Shown here piece after piece: positions 24,392 through 33,595 of a stretch of DNA of 33,595 nucleotides; position 1 is the stretch's first letter, and every line of letters starts with the position of its first letter. The DNA comes from Candidatus Aminicenantota bacterium (GTDB taxonomy: Bacteria; Acidobacteriota; Aminicenantia; Aminicenantales; Aminicenantaceae). The position numbers were made by a program, and so were the translations under genes. The stretch lies in the NCBI GenBank assembly GCA_029882525.1, contig JAOUKO010000007.1, positions 1 to 33,595 on the forward strand. The letters run 5' to 3'. The notes under the pieces are model-generated. The model saw nothing but the letters and a program-made list of their open reading frames with translations. It had not been told where the DNA came from and searched no databases.

Positions 24392-25870
24392 TCAGAAGGG
24401 ATTTTCACTTTTATACGGAACGTTTTCAGGCTGATTGTATCCCACATCCTCGATTCCCAACATCTTGAGGGCCGCAAACAGGGATTTGCCGGTGTGTTTG
24501 AAGGCCATTGCGGTGTGATGGGGAAATCTTTTTTCGATGAGAACGTGCCGGTAGAAGCGGGCCATCTCTTTGACGGCCAGTACTCCGATGCTGCCGAAAG
24601 ATTTGGGGTCGATATCCAGGACCTCGCCTTCGGCGATGTAAGCCCGGAGCCTGGCATCGGCTGTGGACTGCAGCCGGAAGATCGTGATCTCCCCGGGACG
24701 GATCCTCCCTTCCAGTGTTCCTCTGGTGATGTCTGGCTTTTTTCCCGGTTCCATCAAACGGTTCATGATCAGCTGGTATTTCATCTCAGGTCGAATAAGA
24801 CAGGATGAGGCTGTGTTTCCGCAGTGGAATCCCATGAACAGGTCACTGGATTTATACTTTTTGACCTTATCCTTCGCTACTCTGTACATGTCACCGGGGA
24901 CCGTGTTGTTGATATCGAGGAGTGTGGCGGGAAGCTCGGTAGCGCAGGTGGCCATGTATTCGCTCAGCGCTCCGTAGATATCCACCTCACAGGCCACGGG
25001 AATACCTCTGGAGGCCAGCCGGGAGTTGACATAACAGGGCACAAACCCGAAAAGGCTTTCGAACGCAGGCCAGCATTTATTGGCGAAAACGCCGTATTCC
25101 GAAGCCCCGAGGTTGTCATCATAGAACCTGGCCAGCGCCACCTCATACTGGGCGAGCTTCTCCAGCAGGTCCGGATAGGTATTGCCCTTTCCCAGCTCTT
25201 GGGCCATGTCTGCCGCGACTTTCTTGACTTCCGGGGAATTCTTGGCTTTAAGAAAAATGTCATAGAGGTCGAGCTCGCTGTTTTCCATGACCTCCACGCT
25301 CAGGTCGAACAGAGGCTTGATCGGCGCGTTACAGGCATAAAAGTCCTGAGGACGGGGCCCGAAGGAGAAGATTTTGAGATGCTTTAAACCGCAGATAACC
25401 CTGGCTGCAGGAATGAACTCAGCGATCATCCCTGCCACTTCGCCAGCCACTCCGACAGGATATTCGGGGATATGAGAGCTCAGGCCTCTCAACCCTAAGT
25501 TGTAGGACGCGTTGAGCATCCCACAGAAGGCATCTCCTCTTCCCTGGATCAGGTCTTTTCCGCTTTCCTCTGCAGCGGCCACGAACATGACCGGACCGTC
25601 GAACTTCTGGGCAAGAAGGGTGGTGGGACCTTCAGGCCCAAAATTGCCCAGATAGATGACAAAGGCGTTGATCTTCTTTTTCCTGATCTCCTCCAAAGCC
25701 TGGAGAGCGTCCTTCTCATTTTCAACGGTGGTTTCGATATCCATGACCGGAATTCTCTTTTTCTGGCATTCTTTGAGAACCCTGGCTTTTCTTTTCTGAG
25801 ACAGCTCTAGGGGAAAGCAGTCCCTGCTGACCGCAATGATCCCCAGGTTGATTTGAGGTATGTTATTCAT
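24392..25870 (-). CDS. L-fucose/L-arabinose isomerase family protein (FucI-like)
   Basis: FVIYLGNFGPEGPTTLLAQKFDGPVMFVAAAEES; LLDINNTVPGDMYRVAKDKVKKYKSSDLFMGFHCGNTASSCL; clustered with araD and araB. Confidence 0.82.
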   Translation of the reverse strand: MNNIPQINLGIIAVSRDCFPLELSQKRKARVLKECQKKRIPVMDIETTVENEKDALQALEEIRKKKINAFVIYLGNFGPEGPTTLLAQKFDGPVMFVAAAEESGKDLIQGRGDAFCGMLNASYNLGLRGLSSHIPEYPVGVAGEVAGMIAEFIPAARVICGLKHLKIFSFGPRPQDFYACNAPIKPLFDLSVEVMENSELDLYDIFLKAKNSPEVKKVAADMAQELGKGNTYPDLLEKLAQYEVALARFYDDNLGASEYGVFANKCWPAFESLFGFVPCYVNSRLASRGIPVACEVDIYGALSEYMATCATELPATLLDINNTVPGDMYRVAKDKVKKYKSSDLFMGFHCGNTASSCLIRPEMKYQLIMNRLMEPGKKPDITRGTLEGRIRPGEITIFRLQSTADARLRAYIAEGEVLDIDPKSFGSIGVLAVKEMARFYRHVLIEKRFPHHTAMAFKHTGKSLFAALKMLGIEDVGYNQPENVPYKSENPF

Positions 25871-26574
25871 TCCTTGCTCCTTTTTTTCTGGCCGTAGTAG
25901 GCATCAGGTCCATGCCTCCTCTGGTGATGTTTTTGCCGGAGATATTCAGGAACCTGATCGCACTGCGGGTTCAAAAAGAGCGTTCCCCAGGCCATCTTGG
26001 CCACTTTCTCCAGGGCCACACAGTTCTTCACCGCTTCATCCGGAGTTCTTCCCCAGGTGAAGGGACCGTGTCCAGCCACCAGCACCGCCGGCATCTCCAG
26101 AGGATTCAGGCCGGAAAAGCGCTCGATGATCACTTTGCCCGTGTTCCTCTCATAATCGCTTTCCACTTCCCTGGCGCTGATCAAACGGGTAACAGGAACG
26201 GGCCCGTTGAAATAATCGGCATGGGTCGTCCCCAGACACGGAATTTCTCTATTCGCCTGGGCAAACATGGTAGCATATTCACTGTGGGTATGAGCCACGG
26301 CTGATATTGCTTCCAGGGATGTATAGAGCTCAAGATGGGTGGGAGTATCTGATGAGGGATTCAGTGCTCCTTCTATAACTTTGCCTTCCAGATCAACGAT
26401 GACGATATCTTCTGGCATTATTTCTTCATAAGACATCCCGCTGGGCTTGATGGCCATTATTCCCTCATTCCGGTCATATCCACTGACATTTCCCCAGGTC
26501 AGGATCACCAGGTTGTGTTTGACTAAATCCAGGTTGGCCCGCCAGACCAGTTCTTTTAATTCTAATCTGTTCAT
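25867..26574 (-). CDS. araD: L-ribulose-5-phosphate 4-epimerase
   Basis: Class II aldolase/AraD motifs: LTWGNVSGYDRNEGIMAIKPSGMSYEEI, AVAHTHSEYATMFAQANREIPCLGTTHADYF, VLVAGHGPFTWG. Confidence 0.95.
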   Translation of the reverse strand: MNRLELKELVWRANLDLVKHNLVILTWGNVSGYDRNEGIMAIKPSGMSYEEIMPEDIVIVDLEGKVIEGALNPSSDTPTHLELYTSLEAISAVAHTHSEYATMFAQANREIPCLGTTHADYFNGPVPVTRLISAREVESDYERNTGKVIIERFSGLNPLEMPAVLVAGHGPFTWGRTPDEAVKNCVALEKVAKMAWGTLFLNPQCDQVPEYLRQKHHQRRHGPDAYYGQKKRSKE

Positions 26575-28271
26575 TCGGATTTCCTCCGTCTTTCCCTCAA
26601 GGCGATGAGCTCTTTCATCACGTTGTAAAGAGTGCCTGACCAGGATTCGGTCCCGAAGGCATCATGGAGCTGGCTGTACAGACGGAACAGTTCTTTGTAG
26701 ACCTGATGATTTTCAGGGTTGGGTTGGTGAGTTTCCTTGATTCCGGTCAGGACATTTTGGGCTTCTTCGACGCTCGGGAACCCGCCCTTCTCTTTCCCCG
26801 CGGCAACGGCTCCGAATATGGCAGCGCCCAGAGCACAGGTCTGCTCGCTTCTGGACACCTTCATCGGGCGTCCGGTGATATCGGCATAGATCTGCATCAG
26901 GAAAGGATTCTTTGCGGCCAGTCCTCCGCAGTTGACGATTTCTTCGACTCCCACTCCGTATTCCTCGATGCGGTTGATGATAGTCAACGCGCCGAAGGCA
27001 GTGGCCTCGATCAAAGCCCTGTAGATTTCATGCGCCTGTGTGTGAAGCGTCTGTCCGATAAGGAGACCGCTCAAGCGGACATCCACAAGTATGGTCCGGT
27101 TGCCGTTATTCCAATCCAGGGCCAGGAGCCCATGCTCGCCCGGTTTCTGTTTGGCAGCTTCGACTTCGAGGCCTTTGAATTTTTCATCAGGGGTTTTCCC
27201 GTATTTATCCGGAACCAGGTGGTTCACAAACCATAAAAAGATATCCCCGACAGCGGACTGTCCGGCCTCGATGCCATAATAATCCGGGAGCACAGAACCG
27301 TCCACGATTCCGCACACCCCTGGAATATCGGCCAGACTTTTCTGCTTGGGAAAGACCATGATGTCACAGGTGCTTGTTCCCAGGATTTTGACCAGGGTTC
27401 CTTCCTTCACCCCAGCGCCGACTGCTCCCATATGGGCGTCAAAGGCGCCGACAGCCACGGCGATTCCGGGCTGGAGCCCGAGTTTTTCTGCCCATTCCTG
27501 GGAGAGATGCCCGGCTAACCGGTCAGAAGGCACTGCCTTTTCGTACAGCCTGTCACGGAGCTTTCCCAGCTCCAGGTCAACGGAGGAGAGGAATTCTTTA
27601 TCCGGCAGGCCGCCCCATTCTTCGTTGTACATGGCTTTGTGGCCTGCGGCGCAGACACTGCGGATGATTCTGTCCGGGCGAGTGTCACCGGCCAGAAGGG
27701 CAGGAATGTAATCACAGAACTCGACAAAACTATGGGCAGCCTGGAAGACCTCAGGAGTCGTATTCTTGCAGTGGAGGATCTTGCTCCAGAACCATTCTGA
27801 GGAGTAGGTTCCGCCGACCTTTGCCAGGTACAGATGGCGGGTTTTTCTCGCCTGGGCTGTGATCTGGGCAGCTTCGGCATAGCTGGAATGGTCTTTCCAG
27901 AGCCAGACCATGGCATTCAGGTTCTCATTGAATTCCGGCAGAAGTCCTAAGGGCGTTCCCTCTTCATCGACCGGCATGGGGCTGCTCCCTGTGGTATCCA
28001 CGCCGATCCCGATGATGTTTTCAGGGGAAAATTCCGGGTCTTGTTTTCTCGCCAGGGCGATGGCCTCCTTAACAGATGCCGCAAGGCTCTCATGGTAATC
28101 CTGGGGATTTTGCCGGGCAACATTGGGGTCTTTGGGGTCGAGAAGAATGCCTTCGCTGCCAGAGGGATAGTTAAAAACATAGCTGGCCAGCTCGATGCCT
28201 TCCTCAAGGTCGACGATCAAGGAACGGCAGGAATTTGTCCCGAAATCTAAGCCTAATGCGTACTTTTTCAT
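26571..28271 (-). CDS. araB: Ribulokinase (FGGY family)
   Basis: GLDFGTNSCRSLIVDLEEG; MVWLWKDHSSYAEA; EFCDYIPALLAG; VNCGGLAAKNPFLMQIYADITGRP; overlaps araD by 4 bp. Confidence 0.95.
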   Translation of the reverse strand: MKKYALGLDFGTNSCRSLIVDLEEGIELASYVFNYPSGSEGILLDPKDPNVARQNPQDYHESLAASVKEAIALARKQDPEFSPENIIGIGVDTTGSSPMPVDEEGTPLGLLPEFNENLNAMVWLWKDHSSYAEAAQITAQARKTRHLYLAKVGGTYSSEWFWSKILHCKNTTPEVFQAAHSFVEFCDYIPALLAGDTRPDRIIRSVCAAGHKAMYNEEWGGLPDKEFLSSVDLELGKLRDRLYEKAVPSDRLAGHLSQEWAEKLGLQPGIAVAVGAFDAHMGAVGAGVKEGTLVKILGTSTCDIMVFPKQKSLADIPGVCGIVDGSVLPDYYGIEAGQSAVGDIFLWFVNHLVPDKYGKTPDEKFKGLEVEAAKQKPGEHGLLALDWNNGNRTILVDVRLSGLLIGQTLHTQAHEIYRALIEATAFGALTIINRIEEYGVGVEEIVNCGGLAAKNPFLMQIYADITGRPMKVSRSEQTCALGAAIFGAVAAGKEKGGFPSVEEAQNVLTGIKETHQPNPENHQVYKELFRLYSQLHDAFGTESWSGTLYNVMKELIALRERRRKSE

Positions 28272-28329
28272 TTTTTATTCCTTGTTTCTGCTGAAAATTT
28301 TCCTTTTGTCGATAGTACTCTTTTTGCAG

Positions 28330-29946
28330 TTATTTAGCTACAACAAGCGGAGAAAAAAGGATCATCACAGTAGCTATGATGGCCAGGACGATCAAGGACA
28401 GTATGACGTCCCGCTTGTTCCAGCTCGCTCGGGAGGTTTTTTTATCTTCGGCGACAGTCGTCGCATAGGTCAATCCCTGGATTTTTTCGTAAATGGGTGG
28501 TCGGGTGAACATGCTCACAACGATCATTGCCCCGATGCAGAGCAGGGTCAGGTAGACACAAAAGTAGAGGAAGTTGACATCGGCAAACGTATGCAGCCAG
28601 CCGCTCAATTTGTCTTTAAAGATTTCCGCGACAAGACGCAGCATGCCGATGACAAAGCCGCCGATGAGCGCGGTGAGCGCTCCCCGGGAATTGATCCTCT
28701 TCCAGAATATTCCCAGCAGAAAGACCGAAAAGATGGGGGGAGCGAAATAAGCTTGGACACTTTGCAGGTAATGATACAGCTCGCTGGAGATGAATTTCAT
28801 CAATGGGATCCAGAGGATGCCGCAGACAACCACCACTCCGGTGGCGATACGTCCCACCAGGACCAGTTTTTTCTCGGTTGTTTGTGGTCTGAGCTTTTTA
28901 TAGATATCCATGGTGAAGAGCGTCGAGCAGGAGTTGAAGACAGCGGCTAAAGAACTCATCAGCGCTGCCAGCAGACCTCCGACAACCAGGCCTCTGATGC
29001 CGACAGGCAGGAGCATTTTGACCATGGCAGGAAAGGCCTGGTCCGCGACAGGAAGCTCGAGCTGTCCGGATTTTGCCAGGGCATAGGCCGTCACTCCGGG
29101 AATGAAGAAGATGAAGAAAGGGAAGAGCTTGAAGTAAGAAGCCAGGATTGTTCCCCGCCTGGCCTGGGTTTCATTTTTGGCGGCCAGGACTCGCTGGACG
29201 ATGCACTGGTCAGTGCACCAGTACCAGATCCCGACGATCGGCGGGGCCAGGAGCATTCCCAGCCAGGGAAAATCCGGATGGTTCAGAGGCAGGAAAAGAT
29301 TGAGATGTTCTTTTCCTGCCACGGCAACCAGGTTGTTCCAGCCTCCGATCTTGATCAAGCCAACTATGGTGACAGTGATCGACCCGACTAAAAGAACGAT
29401 GGCCTGCAGAGCCTCGGTGTAAACGACTGCCCGTAGTCCTCCCAGGATGGTGTAGATTCCAGTCAGGACCACTGTGATGAGGGCTCCGGTCCAGAATTCG
29501 GTGCCGAGCAAGGTCTGGAAGACGATGGCGCCGGCATAGACCGTCACGGAGACTTTGGTCAGCACATAGGCCACCAGTGAGATCAAGGACAGAAACCAGC
29601 GGGCAGAGGGGGAGTAACGCCTTTCCAGGAATTCCGGCATGGTAAAGACCTTGCTCCGCATGTAAAACGGAACAAAAACCCAGCCGAGAAGCAGGATGCA
29701 CCAGGCATGTAGCTCGTAGTGCCCCATGGCCACGCCGGTCTTGGCGCCTGTGCCGGCCAACCCGACCAGGTGCTCGGAGCCGATGTTGGAGGCGAAAATG
29801 GCGGCGCCGATCACAAACCAGCCCACGTGCCGGCCTGCCAGAAAATACTGTGTCGGAGATTCCTGTTTCTGTCTGATCACCCACCAGGCGATGCCCAGGA
29901 TGATGCCAAAATAGATCGCGATGATTATCCAGTCTAGTGATTCCAT
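28330..29946 (-). CDS. Sodium:solute symporter (SSS/SGLT family), likely arabinose/arabinoside uptake
   Basis: FLAGRHVGWFVIGAAIFASNIGSEHLVGLAGTGAKTG; GGLRAVVYTEALQAIVLLVG; WYWCTDQCIVQRVLAAKN. Confidence 0.93.
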   Translation of the reverse strand: MESLDWIIIAIYFGIILGIAWWVIRQKQESPTQYFLAGRHVGWFVIGAAIFASNIGSEHLVGLAGTGAKTGVAMGHYELHAWCILLLGWVFVPFYMRSKVFTMPEFLERRYSPSARWFLSLISLVAYVLTKVSVTVYAGAIVFQTLLGTEFWTGALITVVLTGIYTILGGLRAVVYTEALQAIVLLVGSITVTIVGLIKIGGWNNLVAVAGKEHLNLFLPLNHPDFPWLGMLLAPPIVGIWYWCTDQCIVQRVLAAKNETQARRGTILASYFKLFPFFIFFIPGVTAYALAKSGQLELPVADQAFPAMVKMLLPVGIRGLVVGGLLAALMSSLAAVFNSCSTLFTMDIYKKLRPQTTEKKLVLVGRIATGVVVVCGILWIPLMKFISSELYHYLQSVQAYFAPPIFSVFLLGIFWKRINSRGALTALIGGFVIGMLRLVAEIFKDKLSGWLHTFADVNFLYFCVYLTLLCIGAMIVVSMFTRPPIYEKIQGLTYATTVAEDKKTSRASWNKRDVILSLIVLAIIATVMILFSPLVVAK

Positions 29947-29988
29947 GGCAAGAACCCTTCCTTTCTCAATTTCAGAGGGATATTTTTA

Positions 29989-30074
29989 CTATTAATTTCG
30001 TGGGTATGTCAAATAGTGTTCGTATATAATAGTTGTTTATTGATTTGACATTACAGATGGACTCTTTTTAAAAT
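29989..30074. promoter_or_regulatory. Divergent promoter region between the SSS symporter and GH51 genes
   Basis: Inverted ATGTCAAAT (30006-30014) / ATTTGACAT (30043-30051). Plus strand TTGACA (30045-30050), 18 bp, TAAAAT (30069-30074). Minus strand TTGACA (30012-30007), 18 bp, TAAAAA. Confidence 0.55.
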
Positions 30075-30114
30075 GACACGCGCCTCTTCATTAGGCACGA
30101 TAAGGAGGGATATC

Positions 30115-31686
30115 ATGAGAAATTGGAAAAATATCTCAGGAGGTCTGGCGTTAGCGTTGGTCATGGTCATCGGGTTTGTTTTTGCTGTGGACAAAGAGAG
30201 CCAGCCGGTTAGAAACAAAATAGTCATCAACGCTGACCTGGGAAAAGATACGATCGACAAAAACATCTACGGCCATTTTTCCGAGCACCTGGGCCGGTGC
30301 ATCTACGGGGGATTCTGGGTAGGGGAGGAGAGTCCGATAAAAAATACTCGCGGAATCCGGGATGATGTCGTGGAAGCCTTGAAAAAGACAAAGATAGCGG
30401 TCCTCCGTTGGCCGGGCGGATGTTTTGCCGATGAGTACCACTGGAAAGACGGGATCGGGCCGAGCGAAGAGCGTCCGAACATGGTCAACACCCACTGGGG
30501 GCGTGTAACCGAGAATAATCATTTCGGTACTCACGAATTTTTGGACCTCTGCGAGCAGCTCGGTTGTGAACCCTACATTTGCGGCAATGTGGGCAGCGGC
30601 ACGGTCCAGGAGATGCAGGAATGGATCGAGTACATGACTTTCGACGGTCAGAGTCCGATGGCCGACCTCCGCCGGAAAAACGGCCGGGAAGAGCCCTGGG
30701 AGCTGAAGTTCTTCGGCATAGGAAACGAGAACTGGGGATGCGGGGGCAACATGACACCGGAGCACTATGCGAATCTCTACCGCCGCTACCAGACTTATGT
30801 GAGGAACTTTTCCAAAAACCGGATTTATAAGATCGCCTGCGGAAGCTACGGTGAGAATTACAACTGGACCGATGTGCTGATGCGCGAGGCTGAACGGATG
30901 ATGTCGGGCCTGAGCTTTCATTACTACATCGTACCTGGCGGCTGGGGAAACAAGAACTCCGCCACCAAGTTCGAAGAGAAGGACTGGTTTGAGACCTTGC
31001 AGAAGGCGCTATTCCTGGATGAGTTAATCACCCGACATTCGGCCATAATAGACAGGTATGACCCGGATAAACGGGTGGGCATGATCGTCGATGAGTGGGG
31101 GACTTGGTACGAGGTAGAGCCCGGAACAAATCCCTCGTTCCTCTACCAGCAGAATTCGCTGAGGGATGCTGTTGTGGCAGGAGTGGTTTTGAATATCTTC
31201 AACAGCCACTGTGAGCGGGTCAAGATGGCTAACCTGGCCCAAACCATTAATGTGCTCCAATCAATGATACTCACCGAAGGGGAAAAGATGATAGTCACTC
31301 CGACCTACCATGTCTTCGACATGTACCAGGTCCATCAGGATGCAACACTGCTTCCTGTTGACCTGGAGTGTGTCCAGTACGAACATGAAGGCAACCGTAT
31401 TCCCTCTCTGAGTGTTTCGGCATCGCTTGATCGAGACGGAAAGATCCATGTCTCACTCTGCAACCTCGACCCCAATCATTCCGCAGATGTTATTCTGGAG
31501 TTTCGCGGTGTGAACCTAAAGAATGTCAAGGGACGGATTTTGACCGCTGAGCAAATGACAGCTCATAATTCCTTTGCCAACCCGGAAAATATCAAACCCT
31601 CTGCCTTCAACTCAGTTCAACTGAAGAAGGGGATGATAGTGACGACACTGCCGTCGAAGTCAGTTGTTGTCCTCGAAGTCACCTGA
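30115..31686 (+). CDS. GH51 alpha-L-arabinofuranosidase, secreted
   Basis: AAGGAGG before ATG at 30115; signal-like [54 protein letters not shown] (acid/base), [11 protein letters not shown] (nucleophile). The ORF-track start at 30073 overlaps the predicted -10. Confidence 0.93.
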   Translation: MRNWKNISGGLALALVMVIGFVFAVDKESQPVRNKIVINADLGKDTIDKNIYGHFSEHLGRCIYGGFWVGEESPIKNTRGIRDDVVEALKKTKIAVLRWPGGCFADEYHWKDGIGPSEERPNMVNTHWGRVTENNHFGTHEFLDLCEQLGCEPYICGNVGSGTVQEMQEWIEYMTFDGQSPMADLRRKNGREEPWELKFFGIGNENWGCGGNMTPEHYANLYRRYQTYVRNFSKNRIYKIACGSYGENYNWTDVLMREAERMMSGLSFHYYIVPGGWGNKNSATKFEEKDWFETLQKALFLDELITRHSAIIDRYDPDKRVGMIVDEWGTWYEVEPGTNPSFLYQQNSLRDAVVAGVVLNIFNSHCERVKMANLAQTINVLQSMILTEGEKMIVTPTYHVFDMYQVHQDATLLPVDLECVQYEHEGNRIPSLSVSASLDRDGKIHVSLCNLDPNHSADVILEFRGVNLKNVKGRILTAEQMTAHNSFANPENIKPSAFNSVQLKKGMIVTTLPSKSVVVLEVT

Positions 31687-33595
31687 CCCCATACAGGTAT
31701 ACTTTCCACTCATGGATTCCGGCGGAAAATTTTTCCTGGAGCTGGATTTCCAGCCGGAGTCCTGCTGTCCGGACAGGCTCGAAGGTCACCCGGTTATACT
31801 TGTCTTTCTCCACGCCGTAAGGGTCTTTGTTGACAACCGGAATCCATTCACTGTCTTTCCTGTACAGTACCCTCCAGGAGACTGGAACCCGGCATTCTCC
31901 CCGGCCTGTATCGTCGAACCAGTAGACTTCGACCGCGGAAACTATCTCCGGCTTCTTAAAGTCGTACTGCACCCACTCCGCGGTTCCTTTTGTGGGCCAC
32001 CAGTGAAGATAAGGATGGCTATGATCGTTGGAGTTTTTCGGCTCCCACTGGTCATTGATGGGTGATCCGTTTTTGCCGCGGGAGACGCTGACCTGGCTTG
32101 TCGAAGCGATCGATGGTTTTGGTAAGGCCCGCGCCAAGGATTCTTGACGGGGCAGCCAGACCGCCATTTCGCCCTGGCCGCGGTGGGCCCAGGCATAATA
32201 AGGGATGGCAATGAACTCCTGCTGCATTGTTATCGTTTCTTTTTCGTCTTTTCCCTGATGGAGAGCTTGAACCTGGCCTTTGATCACAGCAATACCATCA
32301 AACAGGCCTTCACGGCGTTCCACTTCCAGTTCAGTGCCATTCGGCAAAGCCAGGTTGCTAACAAAATCCAGGTTGTCGGGCCATTCCGCACAGAAGACGA
32401 TCGGACCCCGTTCAAGCGCCACTTTGCCGATGTTTTCTTTGACTTCAGGATGACTGATCAGCCGGCGGACCGGCATCGGAAGATCCAGTTCTACAGCGTC
32501 TCCTTTGTTCCAGGTGCGGCGGATACTCGCATATCCTTTATCCAGGTTAAGATCAATCAGTTCCCCGTTGACTTTGAGGACAGGCTCTTCATCGCTTCTG
32601 CTCAGATACTGATAGAGGTTGCTGGGGACCGGCTGATTTTGCGCCCATCCCGGAATCCGGATAAAGACAGCGAATTCGCCCGGCTTCTCCGGGTTCACGG
32701 TGATTTTTATGCTTCCCTCCCAGGGATATTCTGACTCCTGTTTGATGCTGACCTGTTGTCCCTTAAGGTCAACCTTGACTTCGCTGTCGATGAAGAGGTT
32801 GACATAAAGGATGTCATCCCGCTTGGCATACACATATCCAGGAACAGAAGGCATGAAGCGGGAGATGTTGCTCGGACAGCAGGCACAGGTGAACCAGGGA
32901 CTGCGCTGGTGCTGCCCATAAGATTCCAGCGGGTTGGGATAGAAGAAAAGTTTTCCGGTTAACGCCACTCCGGAGATCAGCCCGTTATACAGAATGCGCT
33001 CCAGCACATCGATGTACTTGGCATCTCCATGGAGGAGGAACATGCGGTGGTTCCAGAGGGCATTTCCGATAGAAGCGCATGTTTCCGCATAAGCAGTGGC
33101 ATTAGGAAGGTTGTAATCCCCGCCAAAGGCTTCGCCGGCACCAGTGGCCCCGATGCCTCCCGTGATATAGATTTTCCCCTGGACGACATCTTCCCATATT
33201 CTGTCGATGGCCTGAATGTAGGAGGAATCGCCGGTCAGGGCAGCCACATCCGCCATGCCGGAATACATGTAAGCCGCACGGACAGCGTGTCCAACCGCCT
33301 CGCTCTGCTCAGTCACTGGCAGATGGTCCTGGGAATACTCACCGAATAACTTGCGGTCCGCAGAGTTCCCCCGTTCATCCAGGAAAAACTTCGCCAGATC
33401 CAGGTGTTTTCGGTCTCCCGTGATCCTGTAGAGCTTGGCCAATCCGATCTCGATCTCCTGATGCCCGGGAGCACCGTGACTCTTGCCGGGGCCGAATACG
33501 CTGGCGATATAATCGGCGTTTTTGAGGGCCACATCCAGGAAAGTCCTTTTGCCCGTGGCCAAATAGTGGGCGACCGCGGCTTCATACATGTGCCC
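31679..33595 (-). CDS. GH127-family beta-L-arabinofuranosidase (DUF1680), N-terminus truncated by window edge
   Basis: [65 protein letters not shown]-terminal F5/8-type-C-like domain. Frame remains open to base 33595. Confidence 0.92.
   Translation of the reverse strand, partial: GHMYEAAVAHYLATGKRTFLDVALKNADYIASVFGPGKSHGAPGHQEIEIGLAKLYRITGDRKHLDLAKFFLDERGNSADRKLFGEYSQDHLPVTEQSEAVGHAVRAAYMYSGMADVAALTGDSSYIQAIDRIWEDVVQGKIYITGGIGATGAGEAFGGDYNLPNATAYAETCASIGNALWNHRMFLLHGDAKYIDVLERILYNGLISGVALTGKLFFYPNPLESYGQHQRSPWFTCACCPSNISRFMPSVPGYVYAKRDDILYVNLFIDSEVKVDLKGQQVSIKQESEYPWEGSIKITVNPEKPGEFAVFIRIPGWAQNQPVPSNLYQYLSRSDEEPVLKVNGELIDLNLDKGYASIRRTWNKGDAVELDLPMPVRRLISHPEVKENIGKVALERGPIVFCAEWPDNLDFVSNLALPNGTELEVERREGLFDGIAVIKGQVQALHQGKDEKETITMQQEFIAIPYYAWAHRGQGEMAVWLPRQESLARALPKPSIASTSQVSVSRGKNGSPINDQWEPKNSNDHSHPYLHWWPTKGTAEWVQYDFKKPEIVSAVEVYWFDDTGRGECRVPVSWRVLYRKDSEWIPVVNKDPYGVEKDKYNRVTFEPVRTAGLRLEIQLQEKFSAGIHEWKVYLYGVR

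Noticed and set aside
28195-28950. 251-aa plus-strand ORF
   Set aside because: Antisense to araB and the SSS symporter; low plausibility.
1-33595. CRISPR arrays, tRNA/rRNA genes, prophage, integrase or transposase
   Set aside because: None recognised on either strand by reading the sequence and ORF translations.

Overview
The window is gene-dense bacterial DNA with no rRNA, tRNA, CRISPR array or recognisable transposase. It looks like a Candidatus Aminicenantes/Acidobacteria-type genome, but that is inferred from gene content only. Left to right it contains: (1) a 5'-truncated gatE followed by gatD, the archaeal-type Glu-tRNA(Gln) amidotransferase pair; (2) a coiled-coil lipoprotein; (3) a zinc-ribbon/Ser-Thr kinase/TPR receptor; (4) a serine beta-lactamase-like hydrolase with TPRs and a Tat-signal phytoene-desaturase-like flavoprotein, both on the minus strand; (5) a BlaI-type repressor with an M56 (BlaR1-like) metallopeptidase whose C-terminus is a three-copy charged coiled-coil repeat rather than a penicillin-binding domain; (6) a small lipoprotein; (7) an ABC ATPase and membrane protein pair; (8) a MalT-like LuxR regulator, a small conserved protein and an isoprenylcysteine-methyltransferase-like protein; (9) a LolA-like / beta-barrel / MMPL(RND) gene set; (10) an L-arabinose/arabinan locus with a FucI-like isomerase, araD, araB, an SSS symporter, GH51 and a 3'-located, truncated GH127. 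The main non-coding signals are two tandem 16-bp palindromes embedded in the blaI promoter, several promoters placed so close to the start codon that the mRNAs should be leaderless, a ~90-bp dispersed intergenic repeat in two copies (one with a long hairpin), and a symmetric divergent promoter in the arabinose locus. All family calls come from reading the sequence; no database search was run.
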